From: Enterococcus lemanii
GTDB lineage: Bacteria; Bacillota; Bacilli; Lactobacillales; Enterococcaceae
Reading direction: 5' to 3'
Assembly: GCF_016909125.1 (NCBI RefSeq)
Contig: NZ_JAFBFD010000003.1
Coordinates: 1 to 64,000, forward strand
Length of the DNA: 64,000 bases
Shown here piece by piece: positions 23,674 through 31,720 of this stretch (position 1 is the first letter of the stretch; each line of letters starts with the position of its first letter). The notes beneath the pieces are model-generated. The model was not told where the DNA came from and made no database searches. It worked only from the letters and a program-made list of their open reading frames with translations. The translations under genes and the position numbers were made by a program.

Positions 23674-25405
23674 GCGCTATTTTTCTTTTTATCGCTTTTG
23701 GCCACTCCTTCTATTATTACTTTTTTCAAGTGGCTGGTATTTAATTGATAAATTTTACGACCAGCAAGTAATTAATCAACAAGAACGTTACCTCGCAAAC
23801 AAAGGTGAACTTTTTCTTGAGATTGCCAATCAAAAAATCGAAACACTTGAAAGTTTTATCCAATTAAAAAGCCTTGAAGATAACGAACGTTTAACCGTTC
23901 TTGATGAAAAAGGAAACATTCTCTTTGATTCCTTTGACCCAAACCTCAGCGGCCAACGTTCTGATCGCCCGGAAGTACAAGCTATTCTAAAAAACAATAC
24001 GATTGGACGGGCTTTACGAATGAGCCCAACTTTAAATAAAAAGTTATTATACATTGCTTTACCAATCAAAAAAGAGCAACAAATGATTGGTATTTTACGT
24101 TTAGCCGAACCTTTAGAAGATTTTTGGCCAGCTGCCAAAACAATGAAACAAGGGATTTTTTATGTTTATCTTTTATTGTGTAGTTTATTTAGCCTTTTAC
24201 TTTATCAAGTTTTGCGTCAAAAAAATCGCCCCCTTGAAATTATTTTACCGGTATTAAATAAAATGATTGCAGACCCTGAACATACTGAAACCATTATAGC
24301 TAACTCGCCACAATGGGAAAATCTTTACCAGAGTATTAATCAACTTAGTGAACAAATGAGTCAAAATTATCGTAATTACCGCGCAACTGAAAAACAATTT
24401 TATTACTTACTAGAAGAATTAACCATTGGAGTTTTCTTAATCAATGCACAACATGAGCTTGTCTTTGCCAACCAAACTTTAAAAAATCAATTTGACTTAA
24501 AAACAAAAGTAAAATTGCCTACTCCCTTTGAAGAGTTGTTTCATGACGCGATGTTTATTCAAATGATTTACCAATTATCACACACGCAACCTTTTTTACA
24601 ACAAAAACTTATTACAGGATCAACGAATTTACGTCTCGATCTTTCTTTGCGCTATTTCCCTGAAACACAACAAATTTTAGGTGTTTCTTACGACTTCACA
24701 CGTATTCATCAATTAGAGCAAATGCAAAAAGATTTTGTTGCCAATGTTTCTCATGAGTTAAAAACACCCGTGACTTCTTTAATTGGCTTTACTGAAACGT
24801 TACTTGATGGTGCAAAAGAAGAGCCAGAAATTTTGACACAATTTTTACAAATTATGCAAAAAGATGCTTATCGTCTCGAAAAATTAATTCAAGAAATTTT
24901 ACTCCTTTCAAAAGGAGAAGGCGTAACTTTTCCAGAAGAAGAAGTTTTGCTGATTGACTTTTTTCAACAATTAATTACGCGATATGAGTCGGTTATTCAA
25001 GAAAAAGAATTACAAGTGGAATTAAAGGGAGAACCAACCTTAACGCTCTCTACAAAATTGGATTTATTTTATCCTATTTTTAAAAATCTGTTTGAAAATG
25101 CTTTAAATTATTCTTTAGCAAAAGGGAGCGTTACGATTTGCTTTGAAGAACACCCTTCATCTTATCTTTTCGTTGTTCAAGATACAGGTATTGGTATTTC
25201 AAAAGAAGAGCAATCACGCGTTTTTGAGCGCTTTTATCGAGCGGATAAAGCACGTTCAAGGTTGGTTGGAGGCTCTGGCATTGGGCTAGCCATCGTTAAA
25301 GATTATGTCGCCCGTTTAGAAGGAACCATTACGCTTGAAAGTTATTTGGGGGTTGGTTCACGTTTTGAAGTCCAACTGCCAAAAACACTCAAAGACCATT
25401 CTTAA
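23666..25405 (+). CDS. phoR: Sensor histidine kinase PhoR
   Basis: 579 residues from the ATG at 23666, which overlaps the phoP stop. Two N-terminal membrane segments (about 8-28 and 158-180) flank an extracellular PAS-like domain; a cytoplasmic PAS domain (about 240-345) precedes His363 (NVSHELKTP), N-box and ATP-binding boxes DTGIGIS and GGSGIGLAIV. This is the usual PhoR layout of Firmicutes. It senses phosphate limitation and phosphorylates PhoP. Confidence 0.88.
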   Translation: MIKRYFSFYRFWPLLLLLLFSSGWYLIDKFYDQQVINQQERYLANKGELFLEIANQKIETLESFIQLKSLEDNERLTVLDEKGNILFDSFDPNLSGQRSDRPEVQAILKNNTIGRALRMSPTLNKKLLYIALPIKKEQQMIGILRLAEPLEDFWPAAKTMKQGIFYVYLLLCSLFSLLLYQVLRQKNRPLEIILPVLNKMIADPEHTETIIANSPQWENLYQSINQLSEQMSQNYRNYRATEKQFYYLLEELTIGVFLINAQHELVFANQTLKNQFDLKTKVKLPTPFEELFHDAMFIQMIYQLSHTQPFLQQKLITGSTNLRLDLSLRYFPETQQILGVSYDFTRIHQLEQMQKDFVANVSHELKTPVTSLIGFTETLLDGAKEEPEILTQFLQIMQKDAYRLEKLIQEILLLSKGEGVTFPEEEVLLIDFFQQLITRYESVIQEKELQVELKGEPTLTLSTKLDLFYPIFKNLFENALNYSLAKGSVTICFEEHPSSYLFVVQDTGIGISKEEQSRVFERFYRADKARSRLVGGSGIGLAIVKDYVARLEGTITLESYLGVGSRFEVQLPKTLKDHS

Positions 25406-25428
25406 TTGAATGGTCTTTGAGTGTTTTT
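25381..25428. terminator. Bidirectional terminator, phoR/pstS
   Basis: A perfect 21-base inverted repeat (25381-25401 with 25408-25428, core CACTCAAAGACCATTC). The phoR stop codon lies in the loop. Confidence 0.9.
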
Positions 25429-25429
25429 A

Positions 25430-26308
25430 TTATTGATTTGTTACTTCTCCTTTTGCATCACGGCTAACTGCCATCTTCGTTACTGGTAAGTAACCCAATT
25501 TAGGTACAAATTCTGTTTGAAAGGCATCGGATAAAATATAATCTAAAAAAGCTTGAACTTCTTTTGTTGGCTCCCCTTTTGTATACATATGTCCATAAGC
25601 CCAAATTTTCCAATCATTTGTTTGAATATTTTCTGCCGTAGGTTCAACACCATCTAATGCCAGTGCTTGAATCGTCTCGTCAATGTATGAAAGAGCTAAA
25701 TAACTAATTGCTCCTGGCGTTTCAGCGATCATCTTCTTGACGGTACCTGAAGAATCTTGTTCTTGTGCTTGCATTGGCTGTTCACCATCTAAGCCCCATT
25801 TTTCAAAAGTCGCGCGCGTCCCACTACCTGATGCACGGTTAATGACGGCAATGGCAAGATCTGCGCCGCCAACGTCTTTCCAATTTGTTACTTTACCTGT
25901 AAAAATCGCAATCAATTGTTCTTTACTTAACTCTTTTACATTGGCTTCTTTATTTACCACCGGTGCCATACCGACAACCGCAACTTGAAAATTCTCTAAT
26001 TCTTCTGCGGGTACGCTCTCTTTTTCATCTGCAAAAACATCTGAATTGCCAATCGTAACTGCACCACTTGAAACTTGACTTAATCCTGTTCCACTACCGC
26101 CACCTTGAACAGAAATCTCATAATTTGGATGTTCGCTCATAAAGTTTGTGCCTGCAGTGTCAACGAGTGGTTGAAGTGCTGTTGACCCTACCGCGACAAT
26201 TTTTACAGGTTCACTATTCTCTCCTCCATTTTGAGAAGCTGTCCCAGATTGGGCACATGCTCCTAGTAATAAACCGAAACTTGCGACGAATAAGCCAATT
26301 TTTTTCAT
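25430..26308 (-). CDS. pstS: Phosphate-binding lipoprotein PstS
   Basis: 292 residues. Signal peptide with lipobox LLGAC (lipid-modified Cys18), phosphate-binding loops GSTALQPL and GGGSGTGLSQV, and NRASGSGTRATF. It catches phosphate outside the membrane for PstCAB. Unusually no pstC, pstA or pstB follows: the gene is alone, convergent with phoR and ended by a shared terminator, so the rest of the transporter must lie elsewhere. Four PhoP-type half sites precede it. Confidence 0.93.
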   Translation of the reverse strand: MKKIGLFVASFGLLLGACAQSGTASQNGGENSEPVKIVAVGSTALQPLVDTAGTNFMSEHPNYEISVQGGGSGTGLSQVSSGAVTIGNSDVFADEKESVPAEELENFQVAVVGMAPVVNKEANVKELSKEQLIAIFTGKVTNWKDVGGADLAIAVINRASGSGTRATFEKWGLDGEQPMQAQEQDSSGTVKKMIAETPGAISYLALSYIDETIQALALDGVEPTAENIQTNDWKIWAYGHMYTKGEPTKEVQAFLDYILSDAFQTEFVPKLGYLPVTKMAVSRDAKGEVTNQ

Positions 26309-26355
26309 TGTTTGTTTTCCCCCTTTTTAATTACAAGATTAGTTTAACAAGCAAA

Positions 26356-26415
26356 TGTAAAGTTCATTTAGTCCATTCGTAAAGATTTCGCTTGAGTTTG
26401 TAAAGTTCTTGTAAA
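26356..26415 (-). promoter_or_regulatory. PhoP-box array before pstS
   Basis: On the minus strand TTTACA/TTTACG occurs four times, at plus coordinates 26410-26415, 26399-26404, 26378-26383 and 26356-26361. The steps are 11, 21 and 22 bases, about whole helical turns, as in the TTAACA-type direct repeats bound by PhoP in Bacillus. Confidence 0.7.
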
Positions 26416-26498
26416 TAGCCAGTGGAATGAATGAGTAAACTAAAAAAAGGCCCTTGTACCACATATAATTATTAGCATAAGATATTTTTTTCTTTCAA

Positions 26499-26552
26499 TA
26501 AAAAAAGGTGTTGCCACTGCCTCTTTACAGTAACAACACCAGATATTATAGA
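26499..26552 (-). terminator. Terminator of the aminotransferase gene; dispersed hairpin element, copy B
   Basis: GGTGTTGCCACTG (26507-26519) pairs with CAGTAACAACACC (26528-26540) apart from two central mismatches, with seven A (T on the minus strand) at the end. The arm and its flank, AGTAACAACACCAGATATTATAGA, match copy A at 169-191 in all but one base over that length, beyond what a terminator needs. Confidence 0.7.
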
Positions 26553-26556
26553 TTCT

Positions 26557-27723
26557 TTAAATATTCAAATACTTTTCTAAACGATTCATCGCTTCTGTTA
26601 AAGTTTCCAAGCTGGCAGCATAGCTAATGCGAACATAACCTTCCCCCGCTTGTCCAAAAGCAATCCCTGGAATTATAGCAAGTTGCGCTTTTTCAGCCAA
26701 ATCAACACAAAAATCCATTGAATTTTGAATATAAGCTGCAGGAATTTTTGCAAAAACATAAAATGCACCTGAAGGTTTTGCGACTTCAAATCCAAACTGC
26801 GTCATTTTTTGAAAGATAAAGTCACGACGCTCTTGATAAGCTTCTTTCATCACTTGGCCTTCGTTTATCCCTGTTGTTAGAGCAACATAAGCCGCCTTTT
26901 GGGAAATCGTGCTTGCCGCAGTTACTAAATATTGGTGTACTTTTATAATTTCTCTTACATAGTCTTCCGGGCCAAATATAAAGCCAATTCGCCACCCTGT
27001 CATTGCATGTGATTTTGATAATCCGTTAATTAAAATCGTTTGTTCCGGTAAAAACTCTGCTATGGAAGTATGCGTTTCGTCATAAACTAATTCACTATAA
27101 ATTTCGTCACTGACAACAAAAACTTCATATTTTTTCAAAACACTCGCCAATGCTGCGACTTCTTCACGTGAATACGTCACGCCTGTTGGATTACTTGGAT
27201 AATTTAAAATAACAACCTTTACCGATTGTCCATGTTCTTTTAATGCGGATTCAAGCAATTCAGGTGTTAATACAAATCCAGTCTGACTTGTATCAATATA
27301 GACTGGGGTTGCTTTAGCTAAAGTAATAACTGGTTCATAACCAGGATAAATCGGTGTCGGCATTAAGACCTTGTCACCAGCTTCTAACATACTAAACAAT
27401 GTTGCCGCAATCGCTTCTGTTCCGCCCACTGTCACGATGGCTTCTTTTTGCCAATCATAAGTGACTCCATATTTTTTTTGGACAAACGCACAAGCCACTT
27501 CTCTTAACTCAGGTAAGCCAGACATGCCTGTATAATGACTAAAATTATCTGTAATTGCTTTTATTCCCGCTTCTTTTACAACTTCAGGTGTGTCAAAATC
27601 CGGTTCACCAAGCGTTAACTTTAATATATTTGGAATCGTAGAAACCCTTTCATCAAATTGACGAATTAAAGAGACCGCAATTTGGTTGACTTGTGGATTT
27701 AAACGTTTTTGCAATGGACTCAT
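26557..27723 (-). CDS. PLP-dependent aminotransferase, AraT/PatA-like
   Basis: 388 residues, fold type I, class I/II. LGEPDFDTP near the N-terminus, NYPSNPTG (174-181), DEIY (206-209), the PLP lysine Lys237 in GLSKSHAMTG, and Arg245 in WRIGF. Relatives are aromatic amino-acid aminotransferases of lactic acid bacteria and N-acetyl-diaminopimelate aminotransferase PatA; I cannot separate them by sequence alone. It is a single-gene unit. AAGGAGG lies before the ATG, and a strong dyad lies in its promoter region. Confidence 0.87.
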   Translation of the reverse strand: MSPLQKRLNPQVNQIAVSLIRQFDERVSTIPNILKLTLGEPDFDTPEVVKEAGIKAITDNFSHYTGMSGLPELREVACAFVQKKYGVTYDWQKEAIVTVGGTEAIAATLFSMLEAGDKVLMPTPIYPGYEPVITLAKATPVYIDTSQTGFVLTPELLESALKEHGQSVKVVILNYPSNPTGVTYSREEVAALASVLKKYEVFVVSDEIYSELVYDETHTSIAEFLPEQTILINGLSKSHAMTGWRIGFIFGPEDYVREIIKVHQYLVTAASTISQKAAYVALTTGINEGQVMKEAYQERRDFIFQKMTQFGFEVAKPSGAFYVFAKIPAAYIQNSMDFCVDLAEKAQLAIIPGIAFGQAGEGYVRISYAASLETLTEAMNRLEKYLNI

Positions 27724-27756
27724 TCATATCCTCCTTAAAAAATCATGATTGTTGCT

Positions 27757-27802
27757 ATCTTACCATAAAAATGATTAAGATTAAAATATTTTAATCATTT
27801 TT
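27757..27802 (-). promoter_or_regulatory. Aminotransferase promoter with dyad
   Basis: Minus-strand extended -10 TGGTAAGAT (27757-27765). Directly upstream AAAAATGATTAA (27767-27778) and TTAATCATTTTT (27791-27802) form a perfect 12-base inverted repeat over the -35 region; an operator is possible, regulator unknown. Confidence 0.4.
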
Positions 27803-27913
27803 CGCTACTTTTCTAATTTTCAAATCGAACCATCGCAAACTTTACCAGTTAAATGAGTTGCAGTCGTCACACTTTTGTTTATGGTAGACGATTTTTTAAC
27901 TTAAATTAATTGT

Positions 27914-27960
27914 GAAAAAAGATCGCAAAAGTTCGTTTGACACGAACCTTTGTGATCTAG
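27914..27960 (-). terminator. Terminator of the copY operon
   Basis: GATCGCAAAAGTTCGT pairs with ACGAACCTTTGTGATC (one mismatch, one wobble), with a T run on the minus strand. Confidence 0.8.
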
Positions 27961-27966
27961 CAACCC

Positions 27967-28539
27967 TTAATTTTCAACTAAATGAATTTTTTTAATAATC
28001 AATTTATCGAAAAGCTGACTTTGGTTATCCGGTTCGCCAATTACTTCAGCTAAGATACTTTTACCAGCTGGTTTTCCACGATATTGATAGAGCATCTTGC
28101 CCGTTTCATTCAATTCGTGAAGCATCTCATTCACGCCTCCAAAACCTGATTTTTTAGTAATGAAGCCCAATGTAACAAGTTTCTCATCTAGATTTTTAGC
28201 TGAGATTGAACTGCCTGAGACAATTTCTTTTCGAATTTGATTAAAAAGCTCTTCTAAATAAGGGCTCATTGAAACGCTTGATGCAGGCAAAGCCTCATTT
28301 TGCTCTTTTTCTAAAACTACTTTTGCGTTTGATTGATTTTCCAAGATCGCCCGCTTTTCTGCTAATTCTTGTAATAAGGTTTCATATTGTTCTTGGGTCA
28401 ACATGACGCCAGCAACTTTTTCCCGATTGAATACATATACGCCTGTTCCCGCTTCTCTAGCTTGTTGGAAAACATCCATTGGTGATTTTTTTACTTCTGT
28501 AATAGAAGTGGTTGGTACTTCTAGTTTTTTTAAAGGCAT
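27967..28539 (-). CDS. Protein with N-terminal Phd/YefM antitoxin-like domain
   Basis: 190 residues. Residues 1-60 resemble the Phd/YefM antitoxin fold (TTSITEVKKSPMDVFQQA, VYVFNREKVAGVMLTQEQYE); residues 95-190 form a second domain I do not recognise (SAKNLDEKLVTLGFITKKSG, YQYRGKPAGKSILAEVI). No toxin gene is next to it. I chose the ATG at 28539 with AAAGGAG 10 bases upstream; an upstream TTG overlaps the ribosome site. It follows copY by 40 bases and probably shares its copper-controlled promoter. It may be a DNA-binding regulator rather than an antitoxin. Confidence 0.6.
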   Translation of the reverse strand: MPLKKLEVPTTSITEVKKSPMDVFQQAREAGTGVYVFNREKVAGVMLTQEQYETLLQELAEKRAILENQSNAKVVLEKEQNEALPASSVSMSPYLEELFNQIRKEIVSGSSISAKNLDEKLVTLGFITKKSGFGGVNEMLHELNETGKMLYQYRGKPAGKSILAEVIGEPDNQSQLFDKLIIKKIHLVEN

Positions 28540-28579
28540 CTTCCATTCACTCCTTTTCAACAAAAATATTATACCATAA

Positions 28580-29041
28580 TTATTGATGGACGTTTACTTG
28601 AGTTGCTGGATGCTGGCATTGGCATTGACCAGGAATGCAGTTGCAAGCGATTGATTCGACAACCGTTTTACGAGCTAAAACATCTTGTAGCAAAGAAACG
28701 TCGGCTTGGGTGAGTGGGACGTCTTCAATAATTTGCGCAAGCGATGACCCCATTCTTTTAGCGCATATATGACCAAAAAGTTCTTCGGTTGCTTGAAAAA
28801 GAATTTGGTCTTCTCTTACATTCGCTGAGTAAATAAACTTTTTACCGACTTGATCTGTTTTTAAGGCTTCTTTTTTTACAAGGCGCCCTAATAAGGTTTT
28901 TATGGTTGCTAACTTCCACTGCATTTTATCGCCTAAAATTTGTTCAATCGTGGTCGCGTCCACTTGACCTTTTGTCCAAACGACACGCATAATTTCCCAT
29001 TCGGCATCGCTTATCCGAATCGTCTCTTCAATCTTTGTCAT
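28580..29041 (-). CDS. copY: Copper-responsive repressor CopY
   Basis: 153 residues. BlaI/MecI-type winged helix at 8-75 (ISDAEWEIMRVVWTKG, ATIKTLLGRLVKK) and the C-terminal copper/zinc motif CNCIPGQCQC (Cys133, Cys135, Cys140, Cys142), diagnostic for CopY of enterococci. It represses its targets until Cu(I) displaces Zn(II). A cop box lies 40 bases upstream, so autoregulation is expected. Unusually, no copper ATPase or CopZ chaperone gene is nearby; only the Phd-like gene follows. Confidence 0.92.
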   Translation of the reverse strand: MTKIEETIRISDAEWEIMRVVWTKGQVDATTIEQILGDKMQWKLATIKTLLGRLVKKEALKTDQVGKKFIYSANVREDQILFQATEELFGHICAKRMGSSLAQIIEDVPLTQADVSLLQDVLARKTVVESIACNCIPGQCQCQHPATQVNVHQ

Positions 29042-29080
29042 CTACAAAACAACCTTTCCACACGTTCTTCTCGTTTAGTT

Positions 29081-29090
29081 TACACCTGTA
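29081..29090. promoter_or_regulatory. Cop box (CopY operator)
   Basis: TACACCTGTA matches the CopY operator TACANNTGTA exactly and lies before copY. Only one copy is seen, where E. hirae copYZAB is known to have two. Confidence 0.8.
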
Positions 29091-29103
29091 ATCTTTTCTT
29101 GTC

Positions 29104-29137
29104 AAAAAAGACACTTTTAAAAATAAAAGTGTCTTTC
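29104..29137 (-). terminator. Terminator of the aldose epimerase gene
   Basis: AAAGACACTTTTA pairs with TAAAAGTGTCTTT; six T follow on the minus strand. Confidence 0.82.
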
Positions 29138-29143
29138 TTTTGA

Positions 29144-30133
29144 TTAAAAATGGACTTGATACGTCGTTTCTTGGCGGTAAGGTTCATTTGGTCGCAACAC
29201 GATATCACCAAATTGAGCATATTTTTCAGTTCCAGGTACGGCTTGTGTTTCGATAGCCAGACTACCATGATTAGTTAAGCGGCCAGTTTTCATTTGAGTA
29301 TCCGCTTCATTTTCTCCAGTTGTATATAAAACAACCGCTGGAGCCGTTGTCGCGACACTTAAGCGAACTTTTTGATCCGGACTAACTAAAACTAAATCTT
29401 CTTTTTGCTCATGATGAAGTAAGAATGGATCGTCTAATAAAGTTGTGCCAATTTGTTTTGCCTTGAGAAAGTCAAATTTTGTATCCATTACTGGCAATGT
29501 TTTACCGTTTGTCGTAACGTCGGCGTTCGTTTGTGCGACTTCTTTTGCATTCACTTGTAAATAGTGAAAGTCAATTGGCTCTGACGCTTGACCCGTTAAA
29601 TTAAAATAACCATGATTGGTTAAATTAAATAAGGTTTTTTGATCCGTCTTTGCAAAATAACTTAAACGTAACGTGTTTTCTTCATTCAATGCATACGTTA
29701 CCTCGACTTGAATATTACCAGGAAATCCTCCGGTACCATCGGCAACTTCTAATGAAAAAACAACACCCGCTTCGGTTTCATTTTGAAAGGTTTTCACCTG
29801 CCATTTTTTAGTATCATAACCAGTAGAACCACCATGTAACGTATTGCCTTGTTCGTTTGCTTCACTATGATATATTTTCCCATCAAGTTCAAACTGAGCG
29901 CCTGCAATTCTACCCGCAACCGGGCCAATCGTCGCACCATAATAACGTGCTTTTTGGTGATCAACTAAAGATTCATAGCCAACAACTAAATCACGTGGTT
30001 GACCATCCACTAAAACAATCCACTCGTAAAGCCTTGCGCCATCGGCAATCACAGAGACTTCCACTTGGTTTTCATTATATAAAGTATAGACTGTTCCAAC
30101 ATTTTTTCTTTCTTCGCTTCTAACTTTCGGCAT
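29144..30133 (-). CDS. Aldose 1-epimerase, GalM-like
   Basis: 329 residues. Interconverts alpha and beta anomers of sugars such as galactose. Visible motifs: ATIGPVAGRIAGAQF, NTLHGG with a conserved His, LFNLTNHGYFNLTG with the second conserved His, and a C-terminal LAIETQAVPG holding the likely catalytic Glu. No other sugar genes adjoin it, so the physiological sugar is unknown. AAAAGGAGA lies 7 bases before the ATG. Single-gene unit with its own promoter and palindromic operator. Confidence 0.9.
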   Translation of the reverse strand: MPKVRSEERKNVGTVYTLYNENQVEVSVIADGARLYEWIVLVDGQPRDLVVGYESLVDHQKARYYGATIGPVAGRIAGAQFELDGKIYHSEANEQGNTLHGGSTGYDTKKWQVKTFQNETEAGVVFSLEVADGTGGFPGNIQVEVTYALNEENTLRLSYFAKTDQKTLFNLTNHGYFNLTGQASEPIDFHYLQVNAKEVAQTNADVTTNGKTLPVMDTKFDFLKAKQIGTTLLDDPFLLHHEQKEDLVLVSPDQKVRLSVATTAPAVVLYTTGENEADTQMKTGRLTNHGSLAIETQAVPGTEKYAQFGDIVLRPNEPYRQETTYQVHF

Positions 30134-30149
30134 TTTCCATTCTCCTTTT

Positions 30150-30201
30150 ATGAAAAGCTTTTCATGAGTAAAGTATAGACAATTTAACTTGTTTCTGTCA
30201 A
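30150..30201 (-). promoter_or_regulatory. Promoter and palindromic operator of the epimerase gene
   Basis: Minus-strand TTGACA (30196-30201), 18-base spacer, TATACT (30172-30177), then the perfect palindrome ATGAAAAGCTTTTCAT (30150-30165). The palindrome is LacI-family-like, but its GC centre differs from the CG of a CcpA cre site. Confidence 0.6.
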
Positions 30202-30218
30202 TGTTGTTTAAAATATTA

Positions 30219-30968
30219 CTACTCTTGCCAGCTACAAGACCAGCAAGAAAGCCAATCTAGCACTAAAAACAACCCAAAACCTAGACCACTTAAAATTAAA
30301 ATTCCTCCATACATGGCTGGATAATCCATGCGTGTCCAAGAATCCATAATCAGATAGCCCATGCCATATTCCGTACCATAATTTTCTGTAAAAAATAAAA
30401 TAGACAAAGCCGTCCCCAAGGAAATACGGATTGCACTTAAAACGCTTGGGATAGTCGCCGGAATTGTAATTTGGATTAATTGTCGAAGCGAACTCGCTTG
30501 TAACGTTTGGTAAACCTTATAATAATCGCTAGGAATTTGACGAATCGCATCACGCACCGCCACGGTTACTTGGGGATAAACAATCAAAACGATCATAACC
30601 ACTTTGGACGTATCTCCTAGCCCACCGAGCAACATGACAACTGGTAACAGCGCCATTTTAGGAATCGGATAGGTTAAATAAATGAGCGCATCGAAAAAAG
30701 CACGACCTTTGGTACAACGCCCAATAAGTAAGCCACTCAAAAAACCAAAACTACTTGCAATAAAAAGACCGAAAAAAATGCGAAATAAGCTTGCTTTTAA
30801 ATGCCAAAGTAGTTGTTTTTCCACTAAATAGGGCAAGCGAGCAATCACTGTTAACGGATTTGGTAATAATGGCTTATTAAGTAAGTGCGCACTTAAAAAC
30901 CAAACGCCAAAAAAAAGGAGAATAGCACCGACGCCACTTAGCAGGCCACTCCATCGTTTTTTATTCAC
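30219..30968 (-). CDS. ABC transporter permease, NitT/TauT family
   Basis: 249 residues, about six membrane segments. The EAA-type loop (YQTLQASSLRQLIQITIPATIPSVLSAIRISLG) places it in the nitrate/sulfonate/taurine/thiamine-precursor importer group. It overlaps the ATPase gene by four bases and is the last gene of the three-gene operon. The substrate cannot be deduced. Confidence 0.9.
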   Translation of the reverse strand: MNKKRWSGLLSGVGAILLFFGVWFLSAHLLNKPLLPNPLTVIARLPYLVEKQLLWHLKASLFRIFFGLFIASSFGFLSGLLIGRCTKGRAFFDALIYLTYPIPKMALLPVVMLLGGLGDTSKVVMIVLIVYPQVTVAVRDAIRQIPSDYYKVYQTLQASSLRQLIQITIPATIPSVLSAIRISLGTALSILFFTENYGTEYGMGYLIMDSWTRMDYPAMYGGILILSGLGFGLFLVLDWLSCWSCSWQE

Positions 30969-31720
30969 GCCTCAATCTCCTTCCTTAATGCTTGAACCGT
31001 TTCAAAAAGTTGGAGCGATTGACGGTTTTTAATTAGGTCTAATTTATTCGAAAATGGACTCGGAATACGTTTTTTGATTTGACCTGGATTGGCGGCCATC
31101 ACAATCACTTCATCTGCTAATAAGACTGCTTCTTCAATATCATGTGTCACAAATACAGTTAGTGGCTGACTCGCTTGCCAACAGTTCAAAAATAGCTGCT
31201 GGGCTTTTTCACGCGTAAACGCATCAAGAGCTGAAAATGGTTCATCCATCAAAAAGATGGCACTCTGAGAAGCGAAACAACGGGCAATCGCTACCCGTTG
31301 TTTTTGTCCACCACTGAGTTGCTTGGGGTATTTTTTCAAGTGTGAAGCTAGACCCATCTCTTCAACCAAATACTTAATTTCAGTTTTTTCAGCGCTCGTC
31401 AATGCACGCTTACGACTAATGGTAGCTCCTGTCAGTACAGCTTTTTCAACCGTTTGCCATGGTAGCAGCCCGTAATCTTGGGGCACTAATGAAACAATCA
31501 CTTCTTTCATTGGCATTTGATCAAACAAAATTGCACCGCTTGTTACTTTTTGAACCCCAGCAATTTGTTCAAGCAACGTTGTCTTGCCCGCTCCAGAAGG
31601 CCCAATCAGACTATAAATTTTTCCCTCATCTAATTTTAAATTTATCTGATTTAAAATGATTTGGTTCTCAACTTGATAAGAAACATTTTGAACTTCTAAA
31701 GATCTATTGGAAATAAACAT
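30965..31720 (-). CDS. ABC transporter ATPase, NitT/TauT family
   Basis: 251 residues. Walker A GPSGAGKTT (40-48), Q-loop LVPQDYGLLPW, signature LSGGQKQRVAIARC, Walker B IFLMDEPFSALD and H-loop TH are intact. Its start lies 17 bases inside the end of the binding-protein gene, so the genes are coupled; its own ribosome site is weak. Energises import together with the permease downstream. Confidence 0.93.
   Translation of the reverse strand: MFISNRSLEVQNVSYQVENQIILNQINLKLDEGKIYSLIGPSGAGKTTLLEQIAGVQKVTSGAILFDQMPMKEVIVSLVPQDYGLLPWQTVEKAVLTGATISRKRALTSAEKTEIKYLVEEMGLASHLKKYPKQLSGGQKQRVAIARCFASQSAIFLMDEPFSALDAFTREKAQQLFLNCWQASQPLTVFVTHDIEEAVLLADEVIVMAANPGQIKKRIPSPFSNKLDLIKNRQSLQLFETVQALRKEIEA

Noticed and set aside
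26416..26498. Promoter-like TATAAT at 26464-26469
   Set aside because: No gene follows in a suitable position on the plus strand, and no -35 is visible; it is AT-rich spacer.
30150..30165. CcpA cre site before the epimerase gene
   Set aside because: The centre is GC, not the CG required by the cre consensus.
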